Positions 1-10,231 of a stretch of DNA of 64,000 bases are shown one piece after another. The position numbers were made by a program, and so were the translations under genes. Location of the stretch: assembly GCA_030430495.1 (NCBI GenBank), contig JAUIKM010000013.1, forward strand, positions 62,001 through 126,000, read 5' to 3'. The notes beneath the pieces were generated by a model. It saw only the letters and a list, made by a program, of their open reading frames with translations. It was not told the origin of the DNA and did no database searches. This DNA comes from a bacterium. Its GTDB lineage: Bacteria; Bacteroidota; Ignavibacteria; Kapaibacteriales; UBA7675. Within the stretch, counting starts at the first letter, position 1. Every line of letters begins with the position of its first letter.

Positions 1-3000
1 GTCGTGCAGCCGCGCAAACCCGCCGCCGCGTCCAGGATGGCGGCGGACAGTTCGTCCACCACGACGAGATTTAACTCGGCGGAATCGCGATTGTAGTCGT
101 TTGCCGGATCAACACCCGCACGCAGCGGCAGACGCGCCGCCGGCACGGAAACGGAAGCGCGCCAGTAGTCGAGCGCCGCGTCGAGTTCAGCACTGTCCGC
201 CCAGCGCTGCTGCACCTGCGCCCAGTCGCGATACGCCGTGGATTTGGACGGCAGCGCCGCAGCGCCGGGACCGCCGCTCATGCGGTACAGGCGCGTGAAG
301 TCTTCCAGCAGAATGCGCCAGGAAACACCGTCGATCACGAAGTGATGCGCCGCCAGGAAGAGTCGACCGGGTGAAGAACCGGCCAGTTTAACATAGGCGG
401 CGGCAAAGAGTGGACCTTCTTCGATGTTAAACGAAGCTTGCAACCCGGCGCAGAATTCCTCCAGGCGTTCGTTTTGCATTCGCGGATCGGCACTGAGGAT
501 CTGTTTTTCAGCCCAGATGACATTGTTTGCGTCGCCTTCGGGCCAGACCTGACTCCAGATGCCTTCGCGTTGAACAAAACGCGTGCGCAGGGCATCGTGG
601 TGGTCGAGCAAAATGTTAACAATCCGCCGCGCGCGCGCCGCGTCAAAATCGACCGGCACGCTGAACATCAGACTCTGGTTAAAATGCGAGGGGAACTCCA
701 GCTTGCGTTGCAGCAGCCAGTGCTGGATCGGCGTCGGCGGAGCCGTGCCGGTCACGCGCCCCTGTTCCGCCTGCACAATGCCGCCGCGGCCCGCCAGCAG
801 CGCCAGCTCGGCCACGGTCTGGCGTTCAAACATGTCGCGGACGGACAGGTGGATGCCGGCCTCGCGCGCGCGCGCCAGAATCTGAATACTCAAAATAGAG
901 TCGCCGCCCAGCGCAAAGAAATTGTCGTGAATGCCGACGCGTTCGCGGCCCAGAACGGCGGCCTGTATCTCGGCCAGAACAGCTTCGTGTTTTGTGCGCG
1001 GCGCAACATAGGGCGTTTCTTCATCGCGCTGTTTTATCTGCGGCAGGGCGCGGCGGTCAATCTTGCCGTTGGACGTCAGCGGCAGCGCGGCCAGCATGGC
1101 AATTTCGGCCGGCAGCATGTACTCGGGCAGAACGCCGCGCAGGTGGTCGCGCAGCAGTTCGGCGGCCTCGGCGGAACGGCGGCCGTCCTCCGTTTCCACA
1201 AAAAGATGCACGGCGCGGCGGCGCACGACGGCGACGCAATTCCGCACCCAGTGCAGTTTGCGGCTTTGTTGCTCAATCTCGCCCAGTTCAATGCGGAAAC
1301 CGCGCAGTTTTATCTGGTGATCGCGCCGACCGATAAACTCGATCGCGCCGTCGGCGCGCAGACGCACGATGTCGCCGCTGCGGTACAATCGCCGACCGCT
1401 TGCCCGGGGATGCGGCACAAATGCCGCGGCCGTCTGCCCCGCCCTCCCGGCGTAACAGCGCGCCGGCGCCGCGCCGCCGATATAGAGTTCGCCGGGTGCG
1501 CCCGCCGGCAGCGGCTGCATGAAAGCATCCAGCACCAGGAGCTCCACGCCGTCGATGGCATGGCCAATCGGCACGCTGCGATCCTGCGCGCCCGCGGCGG
1601 CGCGCCAGGCGCTGACGTCGATGGCCGCTTCCGTCGGTCCGTACAAATTGTACAGCTCCGCACCGCATTTGGCGTGGCAGAGCTCGACCAGATCCGCCGG
1701 CAGCGCTTCCCCGCTGCACACGATATGCCGCAGACGCGTCAGCTGCGCCGCGTCGACCGCATTGAGAAATGCGCGCAGCATCGGCGGCACAAAGTGTACC
1801 ACGCTGACCGCTTCGGCGCGCATCAACTCGGCAAGATAGAGCGCGTCGCGCTGTCCCTCCGGCCGTGCAATCACCTGAAGCGAACCCGTGCAGAGCGGCA
1901 GCAGCAGCTCCCAGACCGACACGTCGAAGGAAATCGGCGTCTTGTGCAGGATGCGATCCAGCGGGCCGATATCCAGATAGTTTTCCATCCAGGCCAGGCG
2001 ATTCCACAGCGCGCCGTGTGTGTTGACCGCCCCTTTGGGACGCCCCGTGGACCCGGAGGTAAAGATGACGTAGGCGGCGCTGTCGCGGCTGAGCGGCGGC
2101 GTGCCGAAGGGCGTCGAATCAAAAGCGTCCGGGCTGATCGCTTCCAGTGGAATGAGGGTGCAGTCCAGCGAGCTCAGAACCTGAAAGCCGGCCGCATCGC
2201 AGAGTACCAATGCGGCGCCGGCGTCCGCCAGCATGCCGGAAAGTCTCTCCGCGGGCAGCGACGGTTCGAGCGGCAGGAAGGCAGCACCGGTTTTGAGGAT
2301 GCCGAAAATCGCGCCGATCAGTTCAGGCGAGCGTTCGGCGCTGACGCCGACCACTTTTTCCGGCCCCGCTCCCAGCTCCCGCAAGGCACGCGCCACGGCA
2401 TTCGCATAGGCGTTAACCTGGGCATAGCGAAACGTCTTGCCCTCAAACCGGATGGCGGCTTTGTCCCCATCGCGCTGCACCCGCGCTTCAAAGGCGGCGT
2501 GCACACCTGCGCGGAAACGCGCGGCCGGCACAGGCGGCTGCTCGACAACCGCGTGATCACCGGCATCCAGCGGCAGCGCCGAGAGCGGCACGGCCAGATT
2601 CCGCGGCAGATCGCGCACGATGTTGTTAAACATCGTCGCCATCCGCTCGATCGATTCCGCGCGGAAGAGATCCAGCGCGTACTCGATGGAACAGGTGATT
2701 TCATCTTCATCCTCGCGGCAGGCCAGCGTCAGATCAAAACGCGCCCCGCCGGGAGGCATCGGTATCGTTTCAACCGCCAGTCCTTCGTGCTGCAACTCGC
2801 CGCCGGGCATGTTGTGCATCACAAACATGACCTGAAAGAGGGGCGTGCGGCTGAGCGAACGACTGGGGCTGACGGCCTCGACGACGCGTTCAAAGGGCAC
2901 GTCCTGATTTTCGAGCGCTTCGATTGTGACGCGGCGCACCTGGTCGAGAATGTCGCCGAGCGCTTCCATCGGCCGCATGCGCAGGCGCAGGACAATGGTG

Positions 3001-6000
3001 TTGAGGAAAAGCCCGACAATTTTTTCGGTGACCGCGGGCCGGCGATTGGCCACGGGCATGCCGATCGTCACATCGTCCGCGGCGCTCAACCGCGCCAGCA
3101 GAATGGCCCAGACCGCACTGAGCAGCATATTGCTCGTCATGCCGCGATCGGCGCACAGTTGTTTAATCGCAGCCGCAGCGTGCGCATCGATGCGGCTGTT
3201 AAAGACCGCGCCGCGGTGTGAAGCCTGCGCCGGCCGCGAGCGATCCGTCGGCAGATCCAGCGCCTCCGGCGCGTCGGCCAGCGCCGTGCGCCAGTAGTCC
3301 AGCTGGGCGTCGTCGCGCCCGCGCTCCGCTTCCTCGCGCTGCCAGGCGGCGTAGTCGGCATAGGAAATGTTAACAGTTGCGGGCGCTGCGCCGCGCAACA
3401 GAGAGCGTAACTCTTCAGCCAGAATCGACATCGTCCAGCCGTCGGCCACGATGTGATGCAGCGTCAGAAACAGAATTTTGTCGTCCGCGGCCAACTCCAG
3501 CAGGCGCGCGCGGATTGGAATTTCCTGCGCCAGCGTGAAATTGCGCTCCACCTCGCTCTGCGCTTCGGCGTGCAACTGCTCTTCAAGCGTCGTGCTTTCA
3601 TCGCGTTTAACCTGCTCCACCCGCAATGCGGCATCCTGGAGCGGAATCTGCACGGCGCTGCCGTCGATGGACGGAAAGATGCTGCGCAATTGTTCATGTC
3701 TTTGCACCAGGGCGTTGAGCGCGCCTTCCAGCGCGCTCGTCTTCAGTGCGCCGCGCAGGCGCAGCATCATCGGCATCAGGTAGACGCGACCGCCGCCCTC
3801 GAGCTGATCGAGGAACCAGAGTCGTTCCTGCGCGAAGGACAGACGGCGCTGTGCGGGGTGTTCGCGCGTGTTTAAGTCGCGGCCGGCGGGCGCGGTGTTT
3901 CCTTCCCGCGCGAGCGTGTCAAGAGCGGCGGCGTAGTCCGCCAGCACGGGCTGTTTAAAGACGAGTTCGACCGGCGGCTCAAAGCCGAGTTCCTCGCGCA
4001 GACGGGCGCCGGCGCGCAGCGCCAGGAGTGAATGCCCGCCGCGGCTGAAGAAATTGTCGTGACGACCGACGGGCCGGTCGTTCAACAGCTGACTCCAGAC
4101 GCGCGCCACGAGAACTTCGCGGCTGGTTTGCGGCGCGATGAATTCAGACTCGGCGGTTAACAAAATAAGGCTGTTTAAGCGGGCCGCGTCGACCTTGCCG
4201 TTGGGCGTCAACGGAACGTCGTCCAGTATGGTCAAAGTTGCCGGTTGCAGATAGTGCGGCAAATGCGCCTGCGCATACGCCTGAAGCTGGGCGCGGTCGG
4301 GCCGCTCCGGCCCCTGGTCCACGATGCAAAAGGCGTTTAACTGCATGCCGCCGGACGCCGCCGTAGCCGTCACGTATGCGCGTGCGACCTGCGGATGACG
4401 CATGAGCGCCGCAGCGGTTTCGCCCGGTTCAACGCGCACGCCGCGAATCTTAACCTGATTGTCGACGCGGCCGATAAATTCAAAACGACCGTCGCGACGA
4501 CGGCGCACCAGGTCCCCCGTGCGGTACATGCGCTCGCCGGGCTCGGAACACCACGGGTCGGGCACAAACGCGGCCGCGGTGCCGGCGGGATTGTTAACAT
4601 AGGCGATCGCCGTCATCGGTCCCGCCAGGCAGAGCTCGCCCGGAACACCCGGAAGCTGCCGCCGGCCCTGACCGTCGAGCACATAAGCGCGCACATAGTC
4701 AAACGGCGCGCCAATTGTGATCGCCCCGTCGTCGACAAGATCCTGAGTGACAACTATCGTCGTTTCCGTCGGCCCGTAACCATTGTGCAGTCGCACGCCC
4801 GGAAATTGTCGGCGGTGTTGTTTAACAACGTCCGGCGTCAACTGGTCGCCGCCGACAACGATGTCGCTTAATGACTCCGCCGCAGCGCCGCCGAGCAGAC
4901 CGCTTTCGAGCAAGGCGGCATATGGCGCAAGAGCAGCGTTCAGATGATGCGGGTGGAAAAATGTGAAGTCGTCCTGCACGGACGCCCTGTCGACGTGCGC
5001 CGCATCGCTTAAACAGACGGCGGCGCACTTCAGAAATGCGCCCAGCGACACCTGCAGCGAAGCGTCAAAAGCAGGTGCGACATAACTGAGCAGGCGCGCG
5101 CCCGTTTTGACCTTAGTGATGTCCACGAAGGTGTGCAGCGTCCGCGCCAGCGAATCGTACGACACCAACACGCCCTTGGGAATGCCGCTGGAGCCGGAAG
5201 TAAACAGGCAATACGCCGCCGCTCCGGGTAGATGTTTAGTCCCGGGATTGTGATCCGGCATTGCATCCAGCTCGGCGCGGACAGCCGCAATGTTTAACCA
5301 GGTAGCTGCGCCGTTCATTCTGTCACTATCGGCCTCGCGATCAGCGATAAGCAGTGCGGGGCGGCATTCGCGCCGCATCAGGTCGAGTCGGGACGCCGGG
5401 CTGCGCGGATCGGCGGGGATAAACACAGCGCCAATTTTTAGCGTCGCAATCAGAAGCGCCAGGTAGTCGACGTGTTTGTCGAGCAAGAGCATCACGCCGT
5501 CGCCGCGTTTAACGCCATGCGCCGTCAGCAGATGCGCCCAACGGTTGGCGTGGCTGTTGAACTCGCGGTAGCTGAAGTTGCGCGCGCGACTCATCACCGC
5601 AATCGCCGCCGGACTGGTCCGCGCAAATTCCTCGAGTTTGCCGTGGGGCAGCGCCGGCGGATCCGCAGCCGCGCCGGACGCGCAAGCCTCCTGTACTTGT
5701 CTGTCCGCCGCGCTGCTGATATCGGCTTCGGCCAGCGAGCCGCCATAGTTTGCCGCTATCAGTTCAACAATGATCTCGTAGCGCAGGCGCAGTGCTTCGA
5801 TCTCTTCCGCTGCAAAGATGTCGCGGTCGTAATCGAGCGCGCCGTGCAGTTCGGGTCCTGAATCACCTTCCAGCTCGGCAAAACTCAGCTCCAGTTCGTG
5901 TTTAACCGTCGGTGCGGCCAGCTCCACAAAATCCGTTTTCATACCGGGCAGATGCAGTTCCGGCGCGGGTGTGTTTTGCAGAACAAAGGAGGACTGGGCC

Positions 6001-9000
6001 AGCGGCATCGCACCCAGTTCGCGGCGCGGCTGCACCGCTTCAACCAGCATGTCAAACGGCGCATCCTGATGGTTGAACGCTTCCAGCACAACGTCGCGCA
6101 CCTGCTGCAGGAATGTCGGCAGACTGTCGGTTTGTTTAACCCGGAAACGCAGGGGCAGCGTGTTGACAAAAAAGCCAATGAGGTCTTCGAACTCGGCGCG
6201 GCGACGGTTGGCGACGGGTGTGGCGACGACAATATCTTCGCGCCCGCCGTGGCGCGCCAGCAACCAGGCCCATGCAGCCGCCAGCAACATAAAAATACTG
6301 GAATGTTGTTCGCGCGCGCATGCGCGCAGCGCCGCAGTCAGCTGCGTGCCGAATTGCAGGCGTTGACTTGCGCCGTGATAGCTGCGACGCTCCGGACGGA
6401 CGGCGTCCGATGGAAGCTGCAACGGCGGCGGCAAATCGCTGAAGACACCTTGCCAGAAATCGAGGTCGCGTTTAACATTGGCGCGCCCGGCGTCACTGTT
6501 GAGCCAGGCGGAAACATCGGCATAGTCGAGCGGCAGGCTGTCGGAAAGCGGAGGTTCTCCGGCCGCGAGGCGCGTATAAAAGTCGTTTAACTCACGCACC
6601 ATAACCGACTGCGACCAACCGTCAAATGCAATGTGGTGAATGCTCAGAACCAGCAGGTGTTGATCGGCCGAAGCGCGGAGCAACAGCGCGCGAATCGGCA
6701 GGTCGGTCGCCAGGTTAAACGGCCGCCAGGCAAAATCCGTCGCGACGCGACGCAATTCATCGGGATTGTTAAACTGCTCCACTTCAAGGGAGCGATACTC
6801 CAGCGCAAATTCGCCCGCCGGAGCGGCCTCCGGCACTGGTGCGCCGTCGATATTTTTAATACGCGTGCGCAGCACGGAATGACGCGCCACAATGTGTTCC
6901 AGGGCTCCCCGCAGTGCGGTGGTATCGAGAGGTCCGCTCAGTTTTATTGCCGCGGGCAGATTGTACTGCGCACTCGGCCCCTGCAACATTTCGATGAACC
7001 ACAAGCGCATCTGGGCGGGCGAAAGCTGTAGCACTGTCGAGCTGTCGCGCCGTGGAATCGCCGAATCGGTCTCTCCCCTGTCCAGGTCGCTGATCGCAGT
7101 GCAGAACCGGGCGACGGTCGGATGTTCAAATACCAGTCGCACGGGAATGTCGCGCTGGAAAATGGGTCGCAGGCGTGCGGTTAATCGCGTCGCCAGCAGC
7201 GAGTGTCCGCCGGCAATAAAAAAGTCGTCGTGAACGCCCAGCCCCGGCTTGTCGAGCAGTTTGCGCCAGACGTCCAGAATCAACTCTTCGGTCGGCGTGC
7301 GCGCCGGCGCGCCGGTGGAGGCCTCGTCGGCACTTTCGAGTGCAAGCCTGTTTAACTCACGCCGATTGATCTTGCCGCTCGGCGTAAGCGGCAGTGACTC
7401 GACGCGCACATAACGCGCCGGCAGCATGTACTCCGGCAGCCGCCGCGCCAGGAAGGCGCGCAACTCTGTGTCACTTGCCGCGCCTTCAACGGCCACAAAG
7501 GCGATCAAAGCCGCGTGTATGCCGCTGCCGTGCACAAGGACGGCCGCCTGCCGCACGGCTTCGTGGCCGGAAAGCACCTGCTCAATTTCAGCCGGTTCAA
7601 CGCGGTAGCCGCGCAGTTTAACCTGTGAATCGGCGCGGCCGACGTATTCCAGATTGCCGTCCGCCGTCCAGCGCGCCAGGTCGCCGGAGCGATACATCCG
7701 TTCGCCCGCGCGGCCGAAGGGATTCGGCACAAAACGCTCTGCCGTCTGCACCGAGCGCCGGTGATAGCCGCGCGCCAGGCAGGCGCCCGCAATGTACAAC
7801 TCGCCCACAAATCCAACCGGCAGCGGGCGCAGCAGCGCGTCGAGCACATAACACTCGCTGTTGTCAATCGGGCGGCCTATCGCAGGCAGGTCGTTCCAGT
7901 GTTTAACATTCGCCGGCAAACAAAAGTCGGTACAGACGTGGCTTTCGGTCGGCCCGTACTGATTGCGCAGACGCGCGCCCACGGACTCAATCCAGTTGCG
8001 CAGATCGGCGTCGGCCACAAGCTGCTCGCCCGCCGTGTGAACTTCACGCAATTCCGTCGGCGTCAACCCATTGTCGGCGGCGTACACCGCCAGGCTGCGC
8101 AGGCCGACGTAGGGCATAAACAGGCGTTGAATGCCGGCTTCGGCGAGCAAACGCAGCAGCAGGTGCGGATCGCGCTTAACGTCCTCGTTGACAACGTGTA
8201 CCTCACCGCCGCTCACCCACGCGCCGAACAACTCGTGAAATGACACGTCAAAACTGTACGACGACATCTGCGTGGTGCGCAATCCCGCGCCAAATGCGGC
8301 ATCGTCCACCTGCCAGCGAATGAGATTAAACAACGGACGATGCGCCAGGATCACACCTTTGGGCCGCCCGGTCGAACCGGATGTGTACATCAGGTAAGCC
8401 GCGTCCGCGGTATCCGGTGGCGGCGCCGCAAATCTGGCGGGATCGAGCTTCGCGGCATCGCGCTGCAATTCCGCGGGCCCGACGCAGCTGAGCCCCGCAC
8501 AGGCCCCGTCCCGCGGGTCGTCGGAGATTAACAAAACCAGGTCGGCATCGCGCGCCATAAACTCACGACGATCGGCCGGATACACGGGATCCAGGGCCAG
8601 GTATGCGGCTCCCGCGCGCAGAATGGCCGTCAGCGCCAGGGCGGACCAGGCCGAACGTTTAACATGCAGGCCGACGACGTCGCCGCGCCCGACGCCGCGC
8701 CGCTGCAGCGCCAGAGCCAGCTGAGCGCCGCCTTCCCACAACTCGCGGTACGTAAGTTCTTCGCCGGAATCGCGGTCGAATATCGCCGTTTGATCGGCGT
8801 AATCGCGACAAGCCTTTTCCAACAGGTCAACCAGCGTCCCTTCGCCCTGTTTAATCGGACCGCGCGTCAGGGTGCGCACGGAGCGCAGAGCCGCGGCATC
8901 GAGCAGCGGCATGCGCGCGAGCGGCCGGCGAGGATTCTGCACCAGCTGTCGCAAAACCTGCTCAAACAGCATTGCCAGTCGTCGCACCGTCGCGGCGTCA

Positions 9001-10226
9001 AGTCGTGTACTGTCGTACACCCAGCGAATGTTTAACTCGGCGCCGGGAATGACAATGATTGTCAGCGCAAAATTGGTCCGCTCAAATCCGTCGACGTTTT
9101 CGACGCGCAGACGGCGGTCCGAATTCGCCGCATTCAGATTTGGATAGTTTTCGAACACCAACACGTGGTCAAACAGGTCCGCCGCGCGCCCCAGTCCGGC
9201 CGCCGCCGAAATACCGCTGAGCGGCGTCTGGCTGAACTCATCTTTATCGGCGTGATCTGACGCCAGTTGCCGCAGCAGGGCCGCGGCATCCGCGAAGCGA
9301 TCGGTGCGGCAGCGCACCGGCAGCGTGTTGATTAACAGTCCGACCATCCGCTCCACGCCGTCCAGCGCGGCGGGTCGGCCGGAAACGGTCGCACCAAACA
9401 CCACGTCGGCTGTACCGGACTCGGCGGCCAGAACCAGCGCCCAGGCGGCCTGCGCAATAGTATTGAGCGTGACGTTCAGCTCGCGGGCAACATTCTGTGC
9501 GGCCTGCGTCAGGTCCGCTCCGAGACCGGTGCGCACTTCCCGCGAGACCTCGCGCAATACCGCGCCGCTGCGTTTATGATCAGAGCGAAGAGTCGTCGCT
9601 TCGTCAAAATCCTGCAGGTAGTCGCGCCAGAAGTTCTCCGCGGCTACGGGATCGCGCTGTTTAACATATTCAACAAATCGTTTGAAGGGCGGCGGCGGTG
9701 CGGCGTCATGCACCGAGTTGTTAACACGGGCGTCATACGCGGCCATCAGATCGGACAGCACGGCGGCCATCGACCAGCCGTCCAGAATGATATGATGAAA
9801 ACTCCAGACAAAGCGATAGTGCTCGTCGCCCAGGCGCATCAGCGCAAAACGCATCAGCGGTGCGCGGCCGAGGTTGAAACCCGTGGCGCGGTCGGCCGTC
9901 AGAAATTCGGCAAAGTCGCGCTCGACAAGTTCGGGTGTATGCTCGCGCCAGTCCAGCTCACGCCAGGGCAGCTCGGCCTGCTGAAAAACCACCTGCATCG
10001 GCGCATCGAGATTTTCCCAGTAGAAGGCGGTGCGCAGGACGGCGTGCCGCGCCATGGTGTCCGCCCAGGCCTGTTTAAGTGCGCCGACGTCCAGCGCGCC
10101 CAGCATATCGCCGCGCATCTGCTCAAAATACACTTCAACGCCCGTGGCATAGACACTGTGAAACAGCATGCCTTCCTGCATCGGCGCGGGCGGATAGATG
10201 TCAATGATTTGTGGTTGGTTGCTCAC
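1..10226 (-). CDS. NRPS, modules C-A-PCP / C-A-PCP / C-A-PCP-E (3' end beyond window)
   Basis: Multimodular non-ribosomal peptide synthetase, cut at the left edge. It has no stop in the window. I chose the GTG at 10226: it lies 5 bases after the previous stop, and GGGAG lies about 12 bases upstream. Reading the minus strand gives three C-A-PCP modules, then the start of an epimerization (E) domain. The first C carries HHIILDGWS and an N-terminal PMQEGMLFH signature, as in C domains that accept a D-residue donor; the next two look like LCL domains (RLWFIE, RLWFLDQL). Carrier serines fall near residues 1007, 2065 and 3108. Specificity residues aligned by hand to GrsA read DVHFHAQVC (unassigned), DAQFVGGIV (unassigned) and DVWHVSLID (the serine signature). 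The E domain at the left edge has HHFVIDGVSW, so D-Ser is expected. The D-accepting first C fits the E domain ending the upstream protein. No thioesterase is seen. Confidence 0.95.
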   Translation of the reverse strand, partial: MSNQPQIIDIYPPAPMQEGMLFHSVYATGVEVYFEQMRGDMLGALDVGALKQAWADTMARHAVLRTAFYWENLDAPMQVVFQQAELPWRELDWREHTPELVERDFAEFLTADRATGFNLGRAPLMRFALMRLGDEHYRFVWSFHHIILDGWSMAAVLSDLMAAYDARVNNSVHDAAPPPPFKRFVEYVKQRDPVAAENFWRDYLQDFDEATTLRSDHKRSGAVLREVSREVRTGLGADLTQAAQNVARELNVTLNTIAQAAWALVLAAESGTADVVFGATVSGRPAALDGVERMVGLLINTLPVRCRTDRFADAAALLRQLASDHADKDEFSQTPLSGISAAAGLGRAADLFDHVLVFENYPNLNAANSDRRLRVENVDGFERTNFALTIIVIPGAELNIRWVYDSTRLDAATVRRLAMLFEQVLRQLVQNPRRPLARMPLLDAAALRSVRTLTRGPIKQGEGTLVDLLEKACRDYADQTAIFDRDSGEELTYRELWEGGAQLALALQRRGVGRGDVVGLHVKRSAWSALALTAILRAGAAYLALDPVYPADRREFMARDADLVLLISDDPRDGACAGLSCVGPAELQRDAAKLDPARFAAPPPDTADAAYLMYTSGSTGRPKGVILAHRPLFNLIRWQVDDAAFGAGLRTTQMSSYSFDVSFHELFGAWVSGGEVHVVNEDVKRDPHLLLRLLAEAGIQRLFMPYVGLRSLAVYAADNGLTPTELREVHTAGEQLVADADLRNWIESVGARLRNQYGPTESHVCTDFCLPANVKHWNDLPAIGRPIDNSECYVLDALLRPLPVGFVGELYIAGACLARGYHRRSVQTAERFVPNPFGRAGERMYRSGDLARWTADGNLEYVGRADSQVKLRGYRVEPAEIEQVLSGHEAVRQAAVLVHGSGIHAALIAFVAVEGAASDTELRAFLARRLPEYMLPARYVRVESLPLTPSGKINRRELNRLALESADEASTGAPARTPTEELILDVWRKLLDKPGLGVHDDFFIAGGHSLLATRLTARLRPIFQRDIPVRLVFEHPTVARFCTAISDLDRGETDSAIPRRDSSTVLQLSPAQMRLWFIEMLQGPSAQYNLPAAIKLSGPLDTTALRGALEHIVARHSVLRTRIKNIDGAPVPEAAPAGEFALEYRSLEVEQFNNPDELRRVATDFAWRPFNLATDLPIRALLLRASADQHLLVLSIHHIAFDGWSQSVMVRELNDFYTRLAAGEPPLSDSLPLDYADVSAWLNSDAGRANVKRDLDFWQGVFSDLPPPLQLPSDAVRPERRSYHGASQRLQFGTQLTAALRACAREQHSSIFMLLAAAWAWLLARHGGREDIVVATPVANRRRAEFEDLIGFFVNTLPLRFRVKQTDSLPTFLQQVRDVVLEAFNHQDAPFDMLVEAVQPRRELGAMPLAQSSFVLQNTPAPELHLPGMKTDFVELAAPTVKHELELSFAELEGDSGPELHGALDYDRDIFAAEEIEALRLRYEIIVELIAANYGGSLAEADISSAADRQVQEACASGAAADPPALPHGKLEEFARTSPAAIAVMSRARNFSYREFNSHANRWAHLLTAHGVKRGDGVMLLLDKHVDYLALLIATLKIGAVFIPADPRSPASRLDLMRRECRPALLIADREADSDRMNGAATWLNIAAVRAELDAMPDHNPGTKHLPGAAAYCLFTSGSSGIPKGVLVSYDSLARTLHTFVDITKVKTGARLLSYVAPAFDASLQVSLGAFLKCAAVCLSDAAHVDRASVQDDFTFFHPHHLNAALAPYAALLESGLLGGAAAESLSDIVVGGDQLTPDVVKQHRRQFPGVRLHNGYGPTETTIVVTQDLVDDGAITIGAPFDYVRAYVLDGQGRRQLPGVPGELCLAGPMTAIAYVNNPAGTAAAFVPDPWCSEPGERMYRTGDLVRRRRDGRFEFIGRVDNQVKIRGVRVEPGETAAALMRHPQVARAYVTATAASGGMQLNAFCIVDQGPERPDRAQLQAYAQAHLPHYLQPATLTILDDVPLTPNGKVDAARLNSLILLTAESEFIAPQTSREVLVARVWSQLLNDRPVGRHDNFFSRGGHSLLALRAGARLREELGFEPPVELVFKQPVLADYAAALDTLAREGNTAPAGRDLNTREHPAQRRLSFAQERLWFLDQLEGGGRVYLMPMMLRLRGALKTSALEGALNALVQRHEQLRSIFPSIDGSAVQIPLQDAALRVEQVKRDESTTLEEQLHAEAQSEVERNFTLAQEIPIRARLLELAADDKILFLTLHHIVADGWTMSILAEELRSLLRGAAPATVNISYADYAAWQREEAERGRDDAQLDYWRTALADAPEALDLPTDRSRPAQASHRGAVFNSRIDAHAAAAIKQLCADRGMTSNMLLSAVWAILLARLSAADDVTIGMPVANRRPAVTEKIVGLFLNTIVLRLRMRPMEALGDILDQVRRVTIEALENQDVPFERVVEAVSPSRSLSRTPLFQVMFVMHNMPGGELQHEGLAVETIPMPPGGARFDLTLACREDEDEITCSIEYALDLFRAESIERMATMFNNIVRDLPRNLAVPLSALPLDAGDHAVVEQPPVPAARFRAGVHAAFEARVQRDGDKAAIRFEGKTFRYAQVNAYANAVARALRELGAGPEKVVGVSAERSPELIGAIFGILKTGAAFLPLEPSLPAERLSGMLADAGAALVLCDAAGFQVLSSLDCTLIPLEAISPDAFDSTPFGTPPLSRDSAAYVIFTSGSTGRPKGAVNTHGALWNRLAWMENYLDIGPLDRILHKTPISFDVSVWELLLPLCTGSLQVIARPEGQRDALYLAELMRAEAVSVVHFVPPMLRAFLNAVDAAQLTRLRHIVCSGEALPADLVELCHAKCGAELYNLYGPTEAAIDVSAWRAAAGAQDRSVPIGHAIDGVELLVLDAFMQPLPAGAPGELYIGGAAPARCYAGRAGQTAAAFVPHPRASGRRLYRSGDIVRLRADGAIEFIGRRDHQIKLRGFRIELGEIEQQSRKLHWVRNCVAVVRRRAVHLFVETEDGRRSAEAAELLRDHLRGVLPEYMLPAEIAMLAALPLTSNGKIDRRALPQIKQRDEETPYVAPRTKHEAVLAEIQAAVLGRERVGIHDNFFALGGDSILSIQILARAREAGIHLSVRDMFERQTVAELALLAGRGGIVQAEQGRVTGTAPPTPIQHWLLQRKLEFPSHFNQSLMFSVPVDFDAARARRIVNILLDHHDALRTRFVQREGIWSQVWPEGDANNVIWAEKQILSADPRMQNERLEEFCAGLQASFNIEEGPLFAAAYVKLAGSSPGRLFLAAHHFVIDGVSWRILLEDFTRLYRMSGGPGAAALPSKSTAYRDWAQVQQRWADSAELDAALDYWRASVSVPAARLPLRAGVDPANDYNRDSAELNLVVVDELSAAILDAAAGLRGCT

Positions 10227-10231
10227 GCCGT

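Noticed and set aside
438-3221. Plus-strand open frame of 927 codons
   Set aside because: It lies fully antisense to clear C-A-PCP NRPS domains read on the minus strand; its translation is rich in Arg, Gln and His and shows no domain. It is a GC-driven shadow.
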